Part shown: positions 45,027 to 58,260 of the stretch, one piece after another
How positions within the stretch are numbered: the stretch's first letter is position 1
Layout: every line of letters starts with the position of its first letter
From: Amaurobius ferox
Taxonomy: Eukaryota; Arthropoda; Arachnida; Araneae; Amaurobiidae
Length of the DNA: 64,000 nucleotides
NCBI GenBank assembly: GCA_951213105.1
Contig: OX578138.1
Coordinates: 95,464,914-95,528,913, forward strand
Direction: 5' to 3'
The notes under the pieces: model-generated
Told to the model about the DNA's origin: nothing
Database searches by the model: none
What the model saw: the letters and a program-made list of their open reading frames with translations, nothing else
Position numbers and translations under genes: made by a program

Positions 45027-45462
45027 AAGAATGAAGGGTAAGAACCTGTATATCAATACTTGGCATTAGATATACAGATTCTTACCAAGGGTAAACGCAC
45101 GCATATCTAATAACTAAGAAAATGAGGGTACGTATATCTATTAATTAGGGATCGTGAATACATATTTTTACTGAGGACACTGTATTTAAAACTGATAACT
45201 GTGTAATATTCATATATGTACGCTACAAGTGCTACAACTTCTTTCATTCGAAACTAGTTGAAAATTGAACTAAAATTACCTAAAAAAAGATGCGTTCGTT
45301 CGTAGTTAGAAGAGAAGAAACATAAGAAATTATACATTCTGTAACACATGGCCTAACACATAACCGAATGAATGCAAAATTGAGAAAAACAGATTAAACA
45401 TATAAAAGTGTATTAAATACAAAATCCACTTATAAGGGGTGCCCCACAAAATAAGGATGGCT

Positions 45463-45886
45463 CTCCCATTGCAGATACCGGCATCCATGGACCTGTTTCA
45501 CGTTTATTATGCTCTCGTCAGCATGGAAGTTACAGCTCGTCAGCTGAAATGGCAGTTCAATGACAATTTCAGTCCTTCCATATGGCCCACATAAAATTGA
45601 TTAAAAGTTATGGCTGGGGTGTCTTTCATATTTTTGGGAACGTCCCTTATAGGCGGATTTGTGTTTTATGGAATTTGCCTTTGCAGCTTCGTGTAACCTG
45701 AGGTAAATTGCAAGCAAATGTTATTGCAACCATGTGGAAGGACTGAAATTGTCAGTTCCCATAGAAACTCGCAAACATTATGACATGTTTCTTACTATCA
45801 TTACAGATTTCTGTTATTCCCTGCTGACGAACGCATAATAAGAGCGAAACACGTCCATGGAAGATAGTATCTGCAATGAGAAGTGT
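45463..45886. mobile_element. Inverted-repeat (fold-back) element
   Basis: The left arm (CTCCCATTGCAGATACC, CATCCATGGACCTGTTTCAC, TTTCAGTCCTTCCATATGG) pairs with the right arm (CCATGTGGAAGGACTGAAA, GCGAAACACGTCCATGG, AGTATCTGCAATGAGAAG). Both arms contain CTGACGA followed after 15 bases by GAAAC when read outward. The arms are imperfect and non-coding. A further weaker inverted match joins 45421-45445 and 45638-45668. Confidence 0.6.
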
Positions 45887-46045
45887 CTTCTATATAAAAA
45901 TGTTTCTAAAAATGTTTAACTTATTTAAAAATTGTTATTTTGCACGACAAAAATTTCGTTAAATGCTCTATATACGTATTAGTATTCATGAACCAGGTGG
46001 ATTTTGCTGTATTACATACGGTCTGAAGGACAGATTAATGAACTT

Positions 46046-46293
46046 CGGGGTGGGATAGTCCAGTAGTTAAGGCACGAGGATTGCACTCGGAGGACCCGAG
46101 TTCGATTCCTAACTCTGCCTAAACTGACCCTCTGTTCCCTCAGAGTACGGGCACTTTTAATATGTGTGTTTGAAAGTTCTTCCGATAAGTTGATGCTAAA
46201 GGAACGAGGACACGGTTCCTGTGGATGTCACCCCTACTGGGTTATGGTTTAAATTGGATGGCACTATCCCTGCCGTCTAAAGCGACCGTCCTA
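46046..46293 (+). mobile_element. tRNA-derived SINE (plus), tail lost
   Basis: Head GGGGTGGGATAGTCCAGTAG (box A TGGGATAGTCCAGTAGTTAAGG) and box B GAGTTCGATTCC, then the shared SINE body in diverged form (AGAGTACGGGCAC, GTTCTTCCGATAAG, TTCCTGTGGATG, TGGGTTATGGTTTAAATTGG). It ends near TCCTACTGAATATT without an AAC tail. Confidence 0.8.
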
Positions 46294-48146
46294 CTGAATA
46301 TTTTGCAGCTAATATAGCAACAGATAAATTTATATACTTGCGTATGTAATCAGACACACACACACTGTATTCTATTTATATTCCAAATCACTATAACACC
46401 TGTCATTTAAATACCATAGCCTCTGCTTCATCCATATGGGTTATCGTATTCTTTAAACAATTGTATATTTTCGGTTTCTTTTACAGATCAACATAATAAT
46501 AAAAACTATTTTAATATATGTCATTAAGGCATTCAATTTTTCTGGATTATTATATGAAGAATATTTTATTTTGCCCTCTTTCCTTTTATATATTTTTCAA
46601 AATTATATTTTTGCCCAGAAACAATTTGATTAGTATTAATATATCATTTGTTTTTAAAAATTATCTAATCAAACTATCAAATTCAGTAACTGTCTTCCGT
46701 TTGGATATCTTCCATCAAAATTTTGAATTCGAAAATTCTCAAAACAATACCTACTCTATACAATAGTATGTGAAAATAAAATATATTTTTGTATTCTGAT
46801 GGTGATTGTGACAGAAGTAGACTTAACCATTGCGATATTACGATATATATATAAAAAGTCCCGTGAATGCTTAAACTTCATATCCTTTATATTTAAAAAA
46901 CGGAACGAATCTTCTATTTGAAATAATTTCCTTTGAAATGACAGATTTTTACTTTCTCGTATTAATTGTATAGAAACTGTTTCTTTCCCTCGAGATTATT
47001 CGAATTCGAGATATTAACAAATAAGCAGGTTTCAAAACTTTCTGAGCCCAACTCGAACACTATTGAATGTCTGAGGTGAGATCACGATAAGAAGGAATGC
47101 AACTACTAATATCAAATTATCATATGAAATCTGATAGAATGCTTTTTCAACTTTCCTAATAAAATCTTAAATTTTTAGGACTTTAATATTTTATAGCAAT
47201 ATTTTGTTTGGAATATAATTGTTATTACCGAAATTATACTAAAAGTATAAGTTGCATATGTTTAAGTATTACACAGATAAGCGTACATTTATCGGCGTGA
47301 TTAAGCTGTTGCTAATTTAAACAAACAAACCTTTTAAAGTTCTTCTACGTTATATTTTAGAAGAATAACTTGGATACAAAATTTGAAATATATATGTTTT
47401 TCTTCACCTTCATCAATATATCTCCACGTTCCAGATTTTTTTAATTGTAACTTGCTTTTTAATTGTAACAACCAGATTGAAAAAATCTGTTGGAGAAAAA
47501 ATCTGTTTTTAGAGTTTCAAGTGAAACATTAAAAATATTGTTTCTTGTCAAGAAAACGTCAATTACATTGCCCTAACAACAGAATTCAATTGGAGCTCTC
47601 GTTACAAATGTTTGATTTTTATTTTCTGTATCCTTCACGAGCTTGTTTTCAGTTTGAAATGTAAACTTTCCATTAAATCCTATGAATGCCAATTTTTCTC
47701 ATGCAATGTCGTGATGTCATTAACGAACATTTCCGGTTTCAAGGAATAAGGTGCTGGAACCCTTCGAGGAGTAGACCTAATCCATTACTTCTGCAGCACT
47801 GCCTTCAGGTAAAGCATGCCTTCAGGCCATAGTCCCCTTTGGAGATGCCTGCGTGAACAATACACTGCTGATAACATATCTAGTATTTGGCTCGCAGAGC
47901 CATCACCTATACCCATACCATACGGTTAGAGATTCTTTTCTTATACTTCAAAGGAATCCGAAACCTTCTTGCTCGCTCTGTGACACCAGAAAATTCAAAC
48001 CATGCATCCATCTTTCATAAAAATGAAACTACCATCTACAAATCTTGGTGTAAAGTGCAAAATTTCATTGCGCAAGTTTCTTTTACATTCACTGTATAAG
48101 TAGATATAAAATAGTATCCAACATTCAAATGATGAAATTATTTTTA
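46294..48146. other. No recognisable gene
   Basis: A+T-rich. The 82-codon frame at 46518 is hydrophobic and without motifs. GCCTTCAGG occurs twice near 47800. Confidence 0.35.
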
Positions 48147-49025
48147 TTAACACTTTACAACATATTTGAAAAGCGTTTATGACTTTGTTCATTCTGTCTG
48201 TCTGTCCGTTCGCACGATAACTGCCGTAAAAATGACTTTATCAAAATGAAAGTTTAGTATGTTGAAATGTCTGTGGAACATATAGGAATATAAATGAATA
48301 ATGTCACCCAATTAGTTTTGGATTACACCAGGGTTGAAAAAATGAAATTCATTTGAACTCTATGGGGCCTAATTTTTCAAACATATTTTAAGCAGAGTTA
48401 AAACTCACAAATTGCTTCGAAAATTTTAGGAAATATTCAAATAATTCCATAAGATATATAAAAAAATGTCAGCAAAATATGTTCGGTAGTTTTTAAATAA
48501 AAATTAAAGTAATAATGATACCCATATTATATGAAGAGATTACGTAATCCGCTTCAAAATAAAATATGGCATCCATCTTGTGTCAAAATCGTCAAATTTT
48601 TAAAGTTCTTTTTAATTTATGTTTAGTGTTGCATCCGTCCTAAAACAGCTTTATTTTTGCGTTTTTTCTGTGCATCTGTATTATGATCCAACGCAATTAA
48701 AATATTTTTTAGCTTAAATGATCATCAAACTTTGTTTTAACAACGAAGCCTAACTTTAATGTATGTAAAATGTAGAGAAGTAAGATGAGAGTTGTATAAT
48801 AATTGCTGAATTTTTTGCAAGCACAATTATTTAACTTAGAGTCTGGAATAAAAGTGTATGAATGAAATATTCGCTACTTTTACATAAAAAGCCAGCCGAT
48901 TTATATTTCGATGACGTCATTTGAATAAAGTTCGAATGCATTAAGCATGGAGTTAGAAAGTACTTTTACCTCCATGGTTTTAATTTCCAAGTAAAATAAA
49001 TTACTGTAGTTCTGTGATAATTAAA
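48147..49025 (+). repeat. R2 copy, plus half of a tail-to-tail pair
   Basis: Starts AACACTTTACAACATATTTG with GTTCATTCTGTCTGTCTGTC and follows the R2 consensus to about 49025, where the sequence turns into the reverse complement. Confidence 0.8.
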
Positions 49026-50151
49026 ACAAGAAAGATCAATCATACATAAGGCATTGACGATGAAATATTTTCCAACTGCAATGCAATTTTATTTAAACAT
49101 CTCTAAAATGCGATAATTCAGCTGTAATATTTTTAAAATGATCACAATACTATAACAATTTATTATATTTGAAAATTTAAAACTTTATCGAAAAAAATGA
49201 ACTTTATTAAAATGACGTCATCGAAATATAAATCGCCTGGTTCTCTATGCAAATGCAGTAAATATTTCATCCGAACACTTTTATTTCATCACAATACAAT
49301 AATTTATGTTACTTAAAAACATAAATCCATGAAAGTAAAAGTCCTTTCTAACTCTATGCTTAAAACTTCATCAGAAAAAGCAATTCTAAAAAATTGTCTG
49401 CATCTGTATGTAAAATCAATGAATATTTCATTCATATCAGCTTTATTTCAGACTCCAGAACTGAATTTTGCGTTAAAAAAATTCAGCAATTCTTATGCAA
49501 CTCATCTTACTTTTTGATGTGTTTACATTCTAGATACGTTAAAATTAGGCTTTGGTGTAAAAATAATCAAAGTTTAATGATCATTTAAGCTAAACAATTT
49601 TGTAATTGTGTTGGAGCAGAATACAGATGCATAGAAAAAACGCAAAAACAAAGCGGTTTTACGATGGATGCAACACTAAACATAAATTAAAAAAAACTTA
49701 AAAAAACTTTTGACACAAGACGGATGCCATATTTTATTTTGAAGTGGGTGACGTGATTTCTTCATAATATGGATGTAATTATTTTAATTTATTTTTAATA
49801 TATTTTTTAAATTATTTTTTATTCTGAAATTTTTTTTACATATTTTATGGGATAATTTAAATATTTCTTAAAACTTTCGAAGCAATTTATGAATTTTAAA
49901 TTCGCTTAAAAATGTTTGAAAAATTTGGTACCATAAGGTTCAATGTATTTCATTTTTTCAGCCCGGGTTCAATCCAAAACAAATCGGATGTTATTATTCA
50001 TTTACATTGCCATATGTCCTACAAACCGTCTGAACATCATACTAAAATTTCATTTTGATAAATTTATTTTTACGGCAGTTATCGTGCGAACGAACAGACA
50101 GTCAGAATGAACAAAGTCATATAGCTTTTCAACAATGTTGTAAAGTGTTAA
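49026..50151 (-). repeat. R2 copy, minus half of the pair
   Basis: Reads from AACAAGAAAGATCAATCATAC to GTCAGAATGAACAAAGTCAT and AACAATGTTGTAAAGTGTT, a near full-length reverse complement. Together with 48147-49025 it forms a 2-kb imperfect inverted repeat. Confidence 0.8.
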
Positions 50152-50152
50152 A

Positions 50153-50740
50153 AATATCGCCTCTGAATGTATCGTATTTTAGAGATGCTTGAATAAATAT
50201 GCAGTTGGAAATTGTTTTATAATCAATGATTTATGCATGATTGATCTTTCTTGTATTTATATTTAGTGGTGCATCCGTCCTGTAACTGCTTTATTTTTGC
50301 ATATTATGTCTGTTTCTAAATTCTGTGCCTACACAATTACAATATTTTTGATTTTAAATGATCACTGGACTTTGATTATTTCTATAATGAAGCCAAATTT
50401 TAACGTAATCAAAGTGTAAACAAACAAGCGATTATAAGATGAGTTGTATAAGAATTGCCGAATTTTTGAAAGCATAATTATTTAGCTCTGGAGTCTGCAA
50501 TATAAGTGATATGAATGGAATACTCATTGATTTTACTTAGAGACGGCAGCGATTTCATAGCATTGTCTTCTTTGTTGAAGTTCTAATTTTCCAAGTAAAA
50601 TAAAATTATTGGACTATGAGAATTTGAAAAATATCATCGCTGAATGTATCCCATTTTAGAGATGTTTAACTAATATTTCATTTCAGTTGGAAAGTGCTTC
50701 ATAATAATGCAAGATTAATCTTTCTTGTTTCTATCACATT
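50153..50740 (+). repeat. R2 partial copies, plus
   Basis: About 100 bases of the R2 3' end (to TTGATCTTTCTTG near 50250) are followed by the R2 middle-to-end section, a head-to-tail arrangement of fragments. Confidence 0.7.
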
Positions 50741-50890
50741 TTTCTCATAAGATGAATTCATTGAGAGAGAGGAAAAAAAAATTAATAGTATATAGAATAA
50801 ACTCAACAGTAGCATAGTAAACATCAAAGACAAGTATCTCAATATAATGAAGTATGACATAAAGCCGAAAATTTCTAAAATAGTTCATTT

Positions 50891-53062
50891 TTAACACTTT
50901 ACAACATAGTTGAAAGGTATAATAGCAAAAATTAAGCACACATCCACAATAGAAGGTCTTTATTTTACTTCCTCTAAGACGTACAAATTTTTTTTAAAAA
51001 AGGGCCAGAGCGCTTTCGAGCATAAGTATGCTCTTCATCAATGGCTGCATGGAAATAAAATTTGAATCGTTCATATATAAACCAGATATAGCGACAAAAT
51101 TTGCATAAATACAATTTACAAAATAATCTACGTTTACGCAAGGATAAACTGAAAACTATAAAACAATTTTTTTAGAGTTTCAAAATTTCCAACAACAAAA
51201 GAACAGCATAGTAAATTACAATTTAAATACAGAAATCGAGAAGGGGGGGGGGCAACCATGCATAATCCCAAAGATGAAGACGTCATACAACGATGAAGAT
51301 GTAACTTTGCAGAGACTTGAATTGCACATGACCATGCAATTCAAGTCTCTGCAAAGTTATCTTTGACGTCTTCATCTTTGGGATTATGCTTGGTTGCCCC
51401 CCCCCCTCTTTTTTTTCGATTTCTGTAATTAAATTGCAATTTACTATGCTGTTATTTTGTTGTTGGAATTTTTGAAACTCTAAAAAAATTGTTTTATAGT
51501 TTTTGATTTATCCTTGTCTAAACGTAGATTATTTTGTAAATTGTATTTATGCAAATTTTGTCGCTATATCTGGTCTATATATATGAACGATTCAAATTTT
51601 ATTTCTATGTAGCCACTGATAAAGAGCGTACTTATGCTCGAAAGCGCTCTGGCCCTTTTTTAAAAAAATTTTGTACGTCTTATAGGAAGTAAAATAAAGA
51701 CTTTCTGTTGTGGATGTGTGCTTAATTTTTGCTATTATAACATCAGACGTGATGCCAAATTATCTATTATTTATTAGTTGAAAGGTGTTTACGACTTTGT
51801 TCATTCTGTCTGTCTGTGTGTTAGCACGATAACTGCCGTAAAAATGACTTTAAAAAAATGAAATTTTAGTATGTTGTTCAGACGGTCTGTGGAACCTATG
51901 GGAATATAAATAAATAATATCACCAGATTAGTTTTCGATTGAACCCGGGTTGAAAAAATGAAATACATTGAACCTTGTGGGACCTAATTTTTCAAACATT
52001 TTTAAGCAAATTTAAAATTCACAAATTGCTTCGAAAATTGTAGCAAATATTCAAATTATTCCATAAAATATATAAAGAAATTTCAGCAAAATATATTCAG
52101 TAGTTTTTTAAATAAAAATTAAAATAATAAAATTACACCATTTATATGAAGTGATCACGTGACCATTATATGAAGAGATCACGTGACCCAATTCCAAATG
52201 AAATATGGCATCCATCTCGTATCAAAATCGTGATTTTTAGAGTTCTTTTAATTCATATTTAGTGTTGTATCCGTCCTAAAACCACTTTATTTTTGTTTAA
52301 ATTCTGTGCATCTGCATACTGAAACAACGCAATAACAATATATTTGAGTTTAAATCATTATCAAACTTTGATTATTTCTGCAACGAAGCCTAATTTTCAC
52401 TTATAGAAAATGTAAACACTAAAAGATGTAGAATGAGTTGTATAAGAATTGCTGAATTTCTTTAACGCAAAATTATTTAGCTCATGGAGTCTGCAATATA
52501 GCTGATAAGAATGAAACATTGATTGATTTTACACAGAGAACCAACCAGACGCTGCTTTCGATGAATTTTTAAGCATAGAGTTAAATTACTTGTACCTCCA
52601 TGGCTTTAAGTTTTTAAATAAAATAAATTGTTATAGTATTGTGATGAATGAAAGGATTGGAAAAATGTTTATAAAGTAAATGCTGCTTTTATATAGAGAC
52701 GATTTATATTTCGATGACGTCATTTGAATAAAGTTCATTTGTGTGTCGATGAAGTTTTCAAATATAATAAATTATTGTAGTATTATGATAATTATAAAAA
52801 TATTACCGAGGAACGTATCGCATTTTAGAGATGTTTAAACCAGGCAATTTATATTTCAATACCGTCATTTGAATGAAGTTCATTTCTTTCGATGACGTTT
52901 TAAGTTTTCAAAGATAATAAATTAATGTAGTATTGTGATAATTTTAAAAGTATTGCCGAGGAATGTATCGCATTTTAGAGATGTTTATATAAAATTACAT
53001 TGAAGTTGGAAAGTGTTTCATAATCAAGGATTTATGCTTGATTGATCCTTCTTGTTCTATTT
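50891..53062 (+). repeat. R2 copy split by a fold-back element
   Basis: The R2 start AACACTTTACAACATAGTTG lies at 50891-50918 and the rest resumes at 51775 (TAGTTGAAAGGTGTTTACGAC). Near the 3' end a block of about 150 bases (ATGACGTCATTTGAATAAAG to TTTAGAGATGTTTA) is duplicated (52690-52840 and 52850-53000). Confidence 0.8.
50919..51774. mobile_element. 856-bp fold-back element with 12-bp target duplication
   Basis: Two arms of about 400 bases, more than 90 percent alike by eye, face each other around 51335. Outer ends are ATAATAGCAAAAATTAAGCAC (left) and its complement (right), with about 35 extra bases at the right end only. TAGTTGAAAGGT lies on both sides (50907-50918 and 51775-51786). 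Each arm has a run of 10 G or C and the hairpin GAGCATACTTATGCTC followed by GAAAGCGCTCTGGCC. An inverted pair of terminal repeats with a one-sided tail recalls Penelope-like element structure; no protein is encoded. Confidence 0.8.
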
Positions 53063-56000
53063 CCATTTTTCTGAAAATAAAATTAATTTCCGTGTTCAAT
53101 TAAAATCGAAGTCAATTTAAGCTACCGAAAAGTCCTCTAGACTGTTAGAATTATTTGCAAAATTTTTGTAAAATTTCAATAAAATGTATATATGGTATAT
53201 TTCTTTGTATTTTGTTCAAGCTGTTAATTGAAGGAGGGGCTCAAGATTTTCCAGAACCTCAACTGCATTTACTTTCCAAAATCTATATTTTACTGTGTTT
53301 AAGTGTTTAAGTGTTTATGTTTTAAGTGCTAAAAATATTATTTGTATAAATATGCTGATAAAATAAACAATACATGAAACAAAGTATACTCTTTAACATA
53401 TATACGAGCTGCGTGTTTGAAGAGGAGACCGAGATGCCTTAGTTTCACTCTTCATAAAGTCATGTATTTTATTTTATTTAATTTATTTATTTTTTAATTT
53501 AGCAATGAAAACTGATACCCAAATTAAAATTATTTTCAAATATTTTGATAAATTATATACTGTATACTACATTATTTATTTTGAGTAAAAGAAAATAGTC
53601 TTGTACTATCTTCTATCACTTTCAGCTGAATGGTATAGTCTATAATCTTGTTTTGCAAATATGTAGGTTGCCTTATGGATCACTTAGTTTGCATTTCTAA
53701 TGACAAGTTTCAAGCAGGACTAAATTTTTGAGATTTGAAATTTTTATTTATTTTTTTTTTTGACACCGGTACATAAAATTCTTCAACATTTTGAAGTTGC
53801 TTGTTTCTTTTATATTCTTTTTAGTACATAGTACACAATTTTCTAGTCGATTATTCATAAGTATTTTTATAATTGTTTGTGCCTATATATTTTTTTAATT
53901 AGTTGATGATGGGACTCAAAATGTGCTTTCCGAAACAGATTATTTTATATTTATTCCATCATGGCGTACTTAAATTTGTATTCTTGGTCATGAGCAAGTT
54001 AATCCTTCTTTTGTTTATTTACATTATTCTTAGTTTCTTTCTTTTCATTTTCTCCAATTTTCATTTAGCAATAATTTTGTTGGTATGAATTCTCAGTCTT
54101 TTCTTTGACGAAAGGTGGCTGTTTTTTGCCTCCGAAATTGGTTGACGCCTTTAATTTGTTCAATGTTAATATTAATGAAAATATATAATATCAGTTTCTT
54201 TTCAATAGCGATTTGAAACAATTTTTATTTTAATAAATTTCTTCACGTTTGATCAAAGTCTTCGAAAAATACGCTACTTCGGAAGAATGTGAGATTTTAG
54301 AATCTCTATAATCAGCGAAAGCGAAGTTCGAAACATACAAAATATTTTATTACCCACATTAAGCACCAGTATTCTCAATACAAGCAAAGTATTACTAGAA
54401 GCGAGTGCATGTAAAGTGACACGAATAGAATCTGAAACGAACGCAACAAAAGAAAATATCACCTAATGCAAATTTGATGTATTGAATGACCAATTGATCA
54501 AGATATATTTTATGATTAATAAAATTTTTCATAGAGACAAGGGGGTGGGGGAGGTCGGGAGAGTAACAACTCTACTGCTTTTATGTGTATTATCCCCATT
54601 ACTTTCATAACCTTTCCTAAACATTAATTTAGGCATTTAGCTCTGTTTCCACCAGTAGCTTGTCAACATCTCATGATCCTTCTTCAAATCTCTGAATGTA
54701 TTTACACAGAAAGGTCATGCACTAGAAATAGAGCCGGCCATTTCTTTTAAATTCTCCGCAAAAATCCATAAATCTATCCTAACTTCTCTATATATAGAAT
54801 TCCAAATTATTAAAAAAAGTTATATCGCCATAAATCAGCATTGCACTTTAGTTTTCACTTGATACAGAAATTTTGATACATAACGGCCTAATTTGTCATA
54901 AATAAACCTCTAATCTGCTCTAAAATGTAATTTATTTTAAAATTTACATTTTTAATAAATTCATATGCACAACTTATTGATATAAATTCTCATATAGCTT
55001 TTTGGGTCCAGAAGTACTTGTGTACCAGATGCAATGAACATTTAAAAAATAATAAATTAAGAACAAATGTTAATGTTATCGGATATTTGAATGCTAATGT
55101 AAAATTAAGTCTGATGAAACATTACCTTACGATTAGAGGTGGACATTTTATTTATTTATATTTTCACGATGGCACTTAACTACTTGAAATTCTTATAACT
55201 TTAAAAGTAACTGCTTTCTAAATAAGCAGGAGTTTCATCTTAATGTTACGAAGGAATAAATTAACATACAATTCACTATGTTAAATATTTGTAAGAATTA
55301 AAGTTACTAATTGGCTTTATTATTAATATACGATATGTCCATGCACTTTGAAAACTAACAAGAAAAGTGTTAGGCAATTAATTCCGGGACAAAATTAATA
55401 TCGAATATCTCGATATTTGCAATTTTCAAACCTGAGACTCCAGTATTTTCGGCTTTTCAACTATGAAAACTTTACTCACATAAAAAATTGTTGAAAATTT
55501 AATGAAAAACTAACTATAAAGTCTACATCGTAAAATAGTTTTAAAGAAATGGTCTTTATACCTATGTAATTAAGCATGAACATACTAGAGAATCAATGAA
55601 ATGAAACACCTAATGTAATAAAATAATAATAATAGCGTTAGAACCTGTCAAAACCAAATTACTGGCTGAAAACAAAAAATAAATTCAACATAAAAATCCC
55701 CTCATGACAATAGGCCTATTATATTTAAGGTATTGAAAAAAAATCTGAAAAATACAAGATCAAAGAAATTATAACGGATTAATAACTTTCGACGGATAGT
55801 AAATCATAATTATATTTTGTGAAAAATTACTCCTTTACATATAATTCTGTATTTAAAAGCCCATGACACAACTTCTAGTACCGAAATTTACGCTGTTCTT
55901 GGGATATTACACGTTTTTGATCCAAAATGGAGAAAACTCAAAACAATAAATATTTAACTATTATCTTATGACAAAATTATTTTTAAATACAGTTAACCAA

Positions 56001-57098
56001 TAATTATTGGACATTATCTTTTTGTAGTTATCATGGGCCTTTTTCGAGATATTATATATTTTACTTTTCCACCGAGTGCACAATATCTAACGAAATATTA
56101 AAGCAATTTACATGAGATTTCTTATGCATATTTTTTTGATTAGCAACTGCAATAAGTCTATTAATTTTAGTGAGCTCTAATTGTAAACATGCACTAGATT
56201 GTGTTATTTTTCCCAACAAAATAGAGATTTGTTAATCTGTAGAGAAAGTCATATACTAAACAAATAATTTTTTATTCTTTTTGTTTTATTTAATTATTTG
56301 AAAAAAGAAACGCGTGATTTGAGAAACATTCTGATGTATATTAGATGAATCAGGATATTATGGATGATGAGTCTAAAATAAAAATCCTTTTTCTGGAGGT
56401 CCTTTCTTTCCTGTTCCAAGGTGTCCCTCTTTTTTCTTTGACCGACAGCCTACGGGTAAAAGGGCTGTCTATTGTGCGATACTGTACCTAGAAGGTGGAT
56501 TTCAGCCGACTTCAACCAGGGTTCGTAAAATAATAGGATTTGGAATGGACAAAGAGCTACTATCGAAGGAAATGGGTTCAAGATGTTATGTTATACACCT
56601 GTCCTTTTAAGAGGCTCTTCCTTTGAGATTACCGTTGTCCCACCAGTTATCTATACCGATTTTTTTAAAGAGATCTTCTCTTTGAAAAAGCGATGGTAAA
56701 ATTTAACATAGGTTCCCAGTTACATAGAGTAGTGCAGAGATAGATTGGTGCGGACACTCTTAAATACGGTAATGGTTGACTTCCGTACGCGCGACTTTCG
56801 TAGAACTAAAATTTTGTGCCATTTCTTGCGATTTAAGTATATATGAAGAAAAATTTTGCAACATACGAGTTCCGTACAATTTAATTTTTCAATAATGTGT
56901 GAGTAACGAACAAAGGAGTAGAGGGAATTTCACGTTTCAAATATAAACGGTTGAGTAATGAAATAGTTTTAATAACAAATTATGAAATAGTTTTAATATT
57001 TTTTTTAACTTTAAAAAAAGAATTCGCTTTTCTTTTATAACTTTTAACTTTTTGAATTGTTATTCACATTTCTTCCTTATACCAATAAGAAAACACAA
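53063..57098. other. No recognisable gene
   Basis: Four kilobases of very A+T-rich sequence. Frames at 53903 and 54274 are short and without motifs. 56390-56560 is richer in G+C but unassigned. G-rich GGGGGTGGGGGAGG lies at 54541-54554. Confidence 0.35.
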
Positions 57099-57109
57099 TC
57101 ACTTTGTGG

Positions 57110-57480
57110 AAAGGATTGGGAAAACAAAGCTAAGATATTCAAACAAAAATAAAATAAAAGTGTGGCTGACAACTGTTTCGAGAATACGCTGAATCTCCTT
57201 CGTCAGTGCTAAAGAACCAACAAACTTAAAATCAAAAAGACAAAATATGCACAAATAGGAGAAACATAGTGGTATATCTACACAAGTCGTGGATTGAATA
57301 ATGCCAAACCTTAATGCTAAAACTTGCAGCAGGGTAAAGGTGAAACATTTTCCTTTTGGATTTAAAAGAAAACTGCTTTCTTTTATGAAAGTTACAACCA
57401 GATTCCTGAAAATTCTTATTGCAATGTTTTTCCTTCTATATGCAAACTTCCTATCATAGGCATGGGGCAAGCTGGAATCC
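57110..57480 (-). mobile_element. Inverted-repeat pair, left arm
   Basis: On the minus strand this arm carries CACTGACGAAGGAGATTCAG and TTCTCGAAACAGTTGTCAG, and matches 57985-58260 on the plus strand in diverged form. The 137-codon frame over it (57099-57512) and the one over the other arm share LFDF(K/R)(F/L)VGS(L/I)ALTK by descent of the repeat, not as evidence of a protein. Confidence 0.6.
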
Positions 57481-57984
57481 CAAAAATAGTGTATGGGAGT
57501 GTAGACGATCAACTGAGGGTTACAGTTCTGAATCTGATCTATCCTCGAATTATAAAATTATAAATTGCTCTTGTAGGGTCGTAAGCTATATTTTATTGGT
57601 GCATATAATGCGCATTAGGAGAGTAGATGTGTTTTAACGTTATAGGTCACACGCATAAAAAGTTGACAACCACCGGTCTACATAATACTGATTCTCTATT
57701 TATAACATTCATATTACGGCAGATGGATATAAATGAATGCTATTTTAGGTTAATTTATTAGATTGTAACCAAAATATTATATTCAGCATTGCAACTCCCA
57801 TTTGATCGTCAACCCCTCAACACACGCACATACTCTAAGATCCTTACTATTTGCCCATGATAATAAATTTACATGAGGTAGAAAAAACCTTTAAGTAAGA
57901 ATTTTCAGTAATCTGGTTGTAAGTTTTATAAAAAATTTAAATACAAAAATTAAATATTGCAACTTTTCATTGATGTAAGTTTTA

Positions 57985-58260
57985 TCATTGACTTTGACCA
58001 TTATTCGATCCATGACATTGACATATGCACACTTCTGTTTGTGCCCATTTCGTCTTTTTGACTTCAGGCTTGTTGGCTCTATAGCACTAACGAAGGGGAT
58101 CCAGCATATCCTTGAAACAGTTGTATGCTGCTTTTCCCTTTTATTAGCGATTGAATACGTTGTTCACGTTTCCCTTATCCTTTGCACGAAGAATATTTTG
58201 CTTATTGATGTCCATATTGGCAAAACAGTATCCAGCATTGTAGTCCCATTCGTTCCTTGA
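57985..58260 (+). mobile_element. Inverted-repeat pair, right arm
   Basis: Plus-strand counterpart: GCACTAACGAAGGGGATCCAG followed by ATATCCTTGAAACAGTTGTA. A spacer of about 500 bases (57481-57984) separates the arms; nothing was recognised in it. Confidence 0.6.

Noticed and set aside
53903..54462. Hydrophobic 61- and 62-codon frames
   Set aside because: Typical chance products of A+T-rich DNA with no motif or repeat support.
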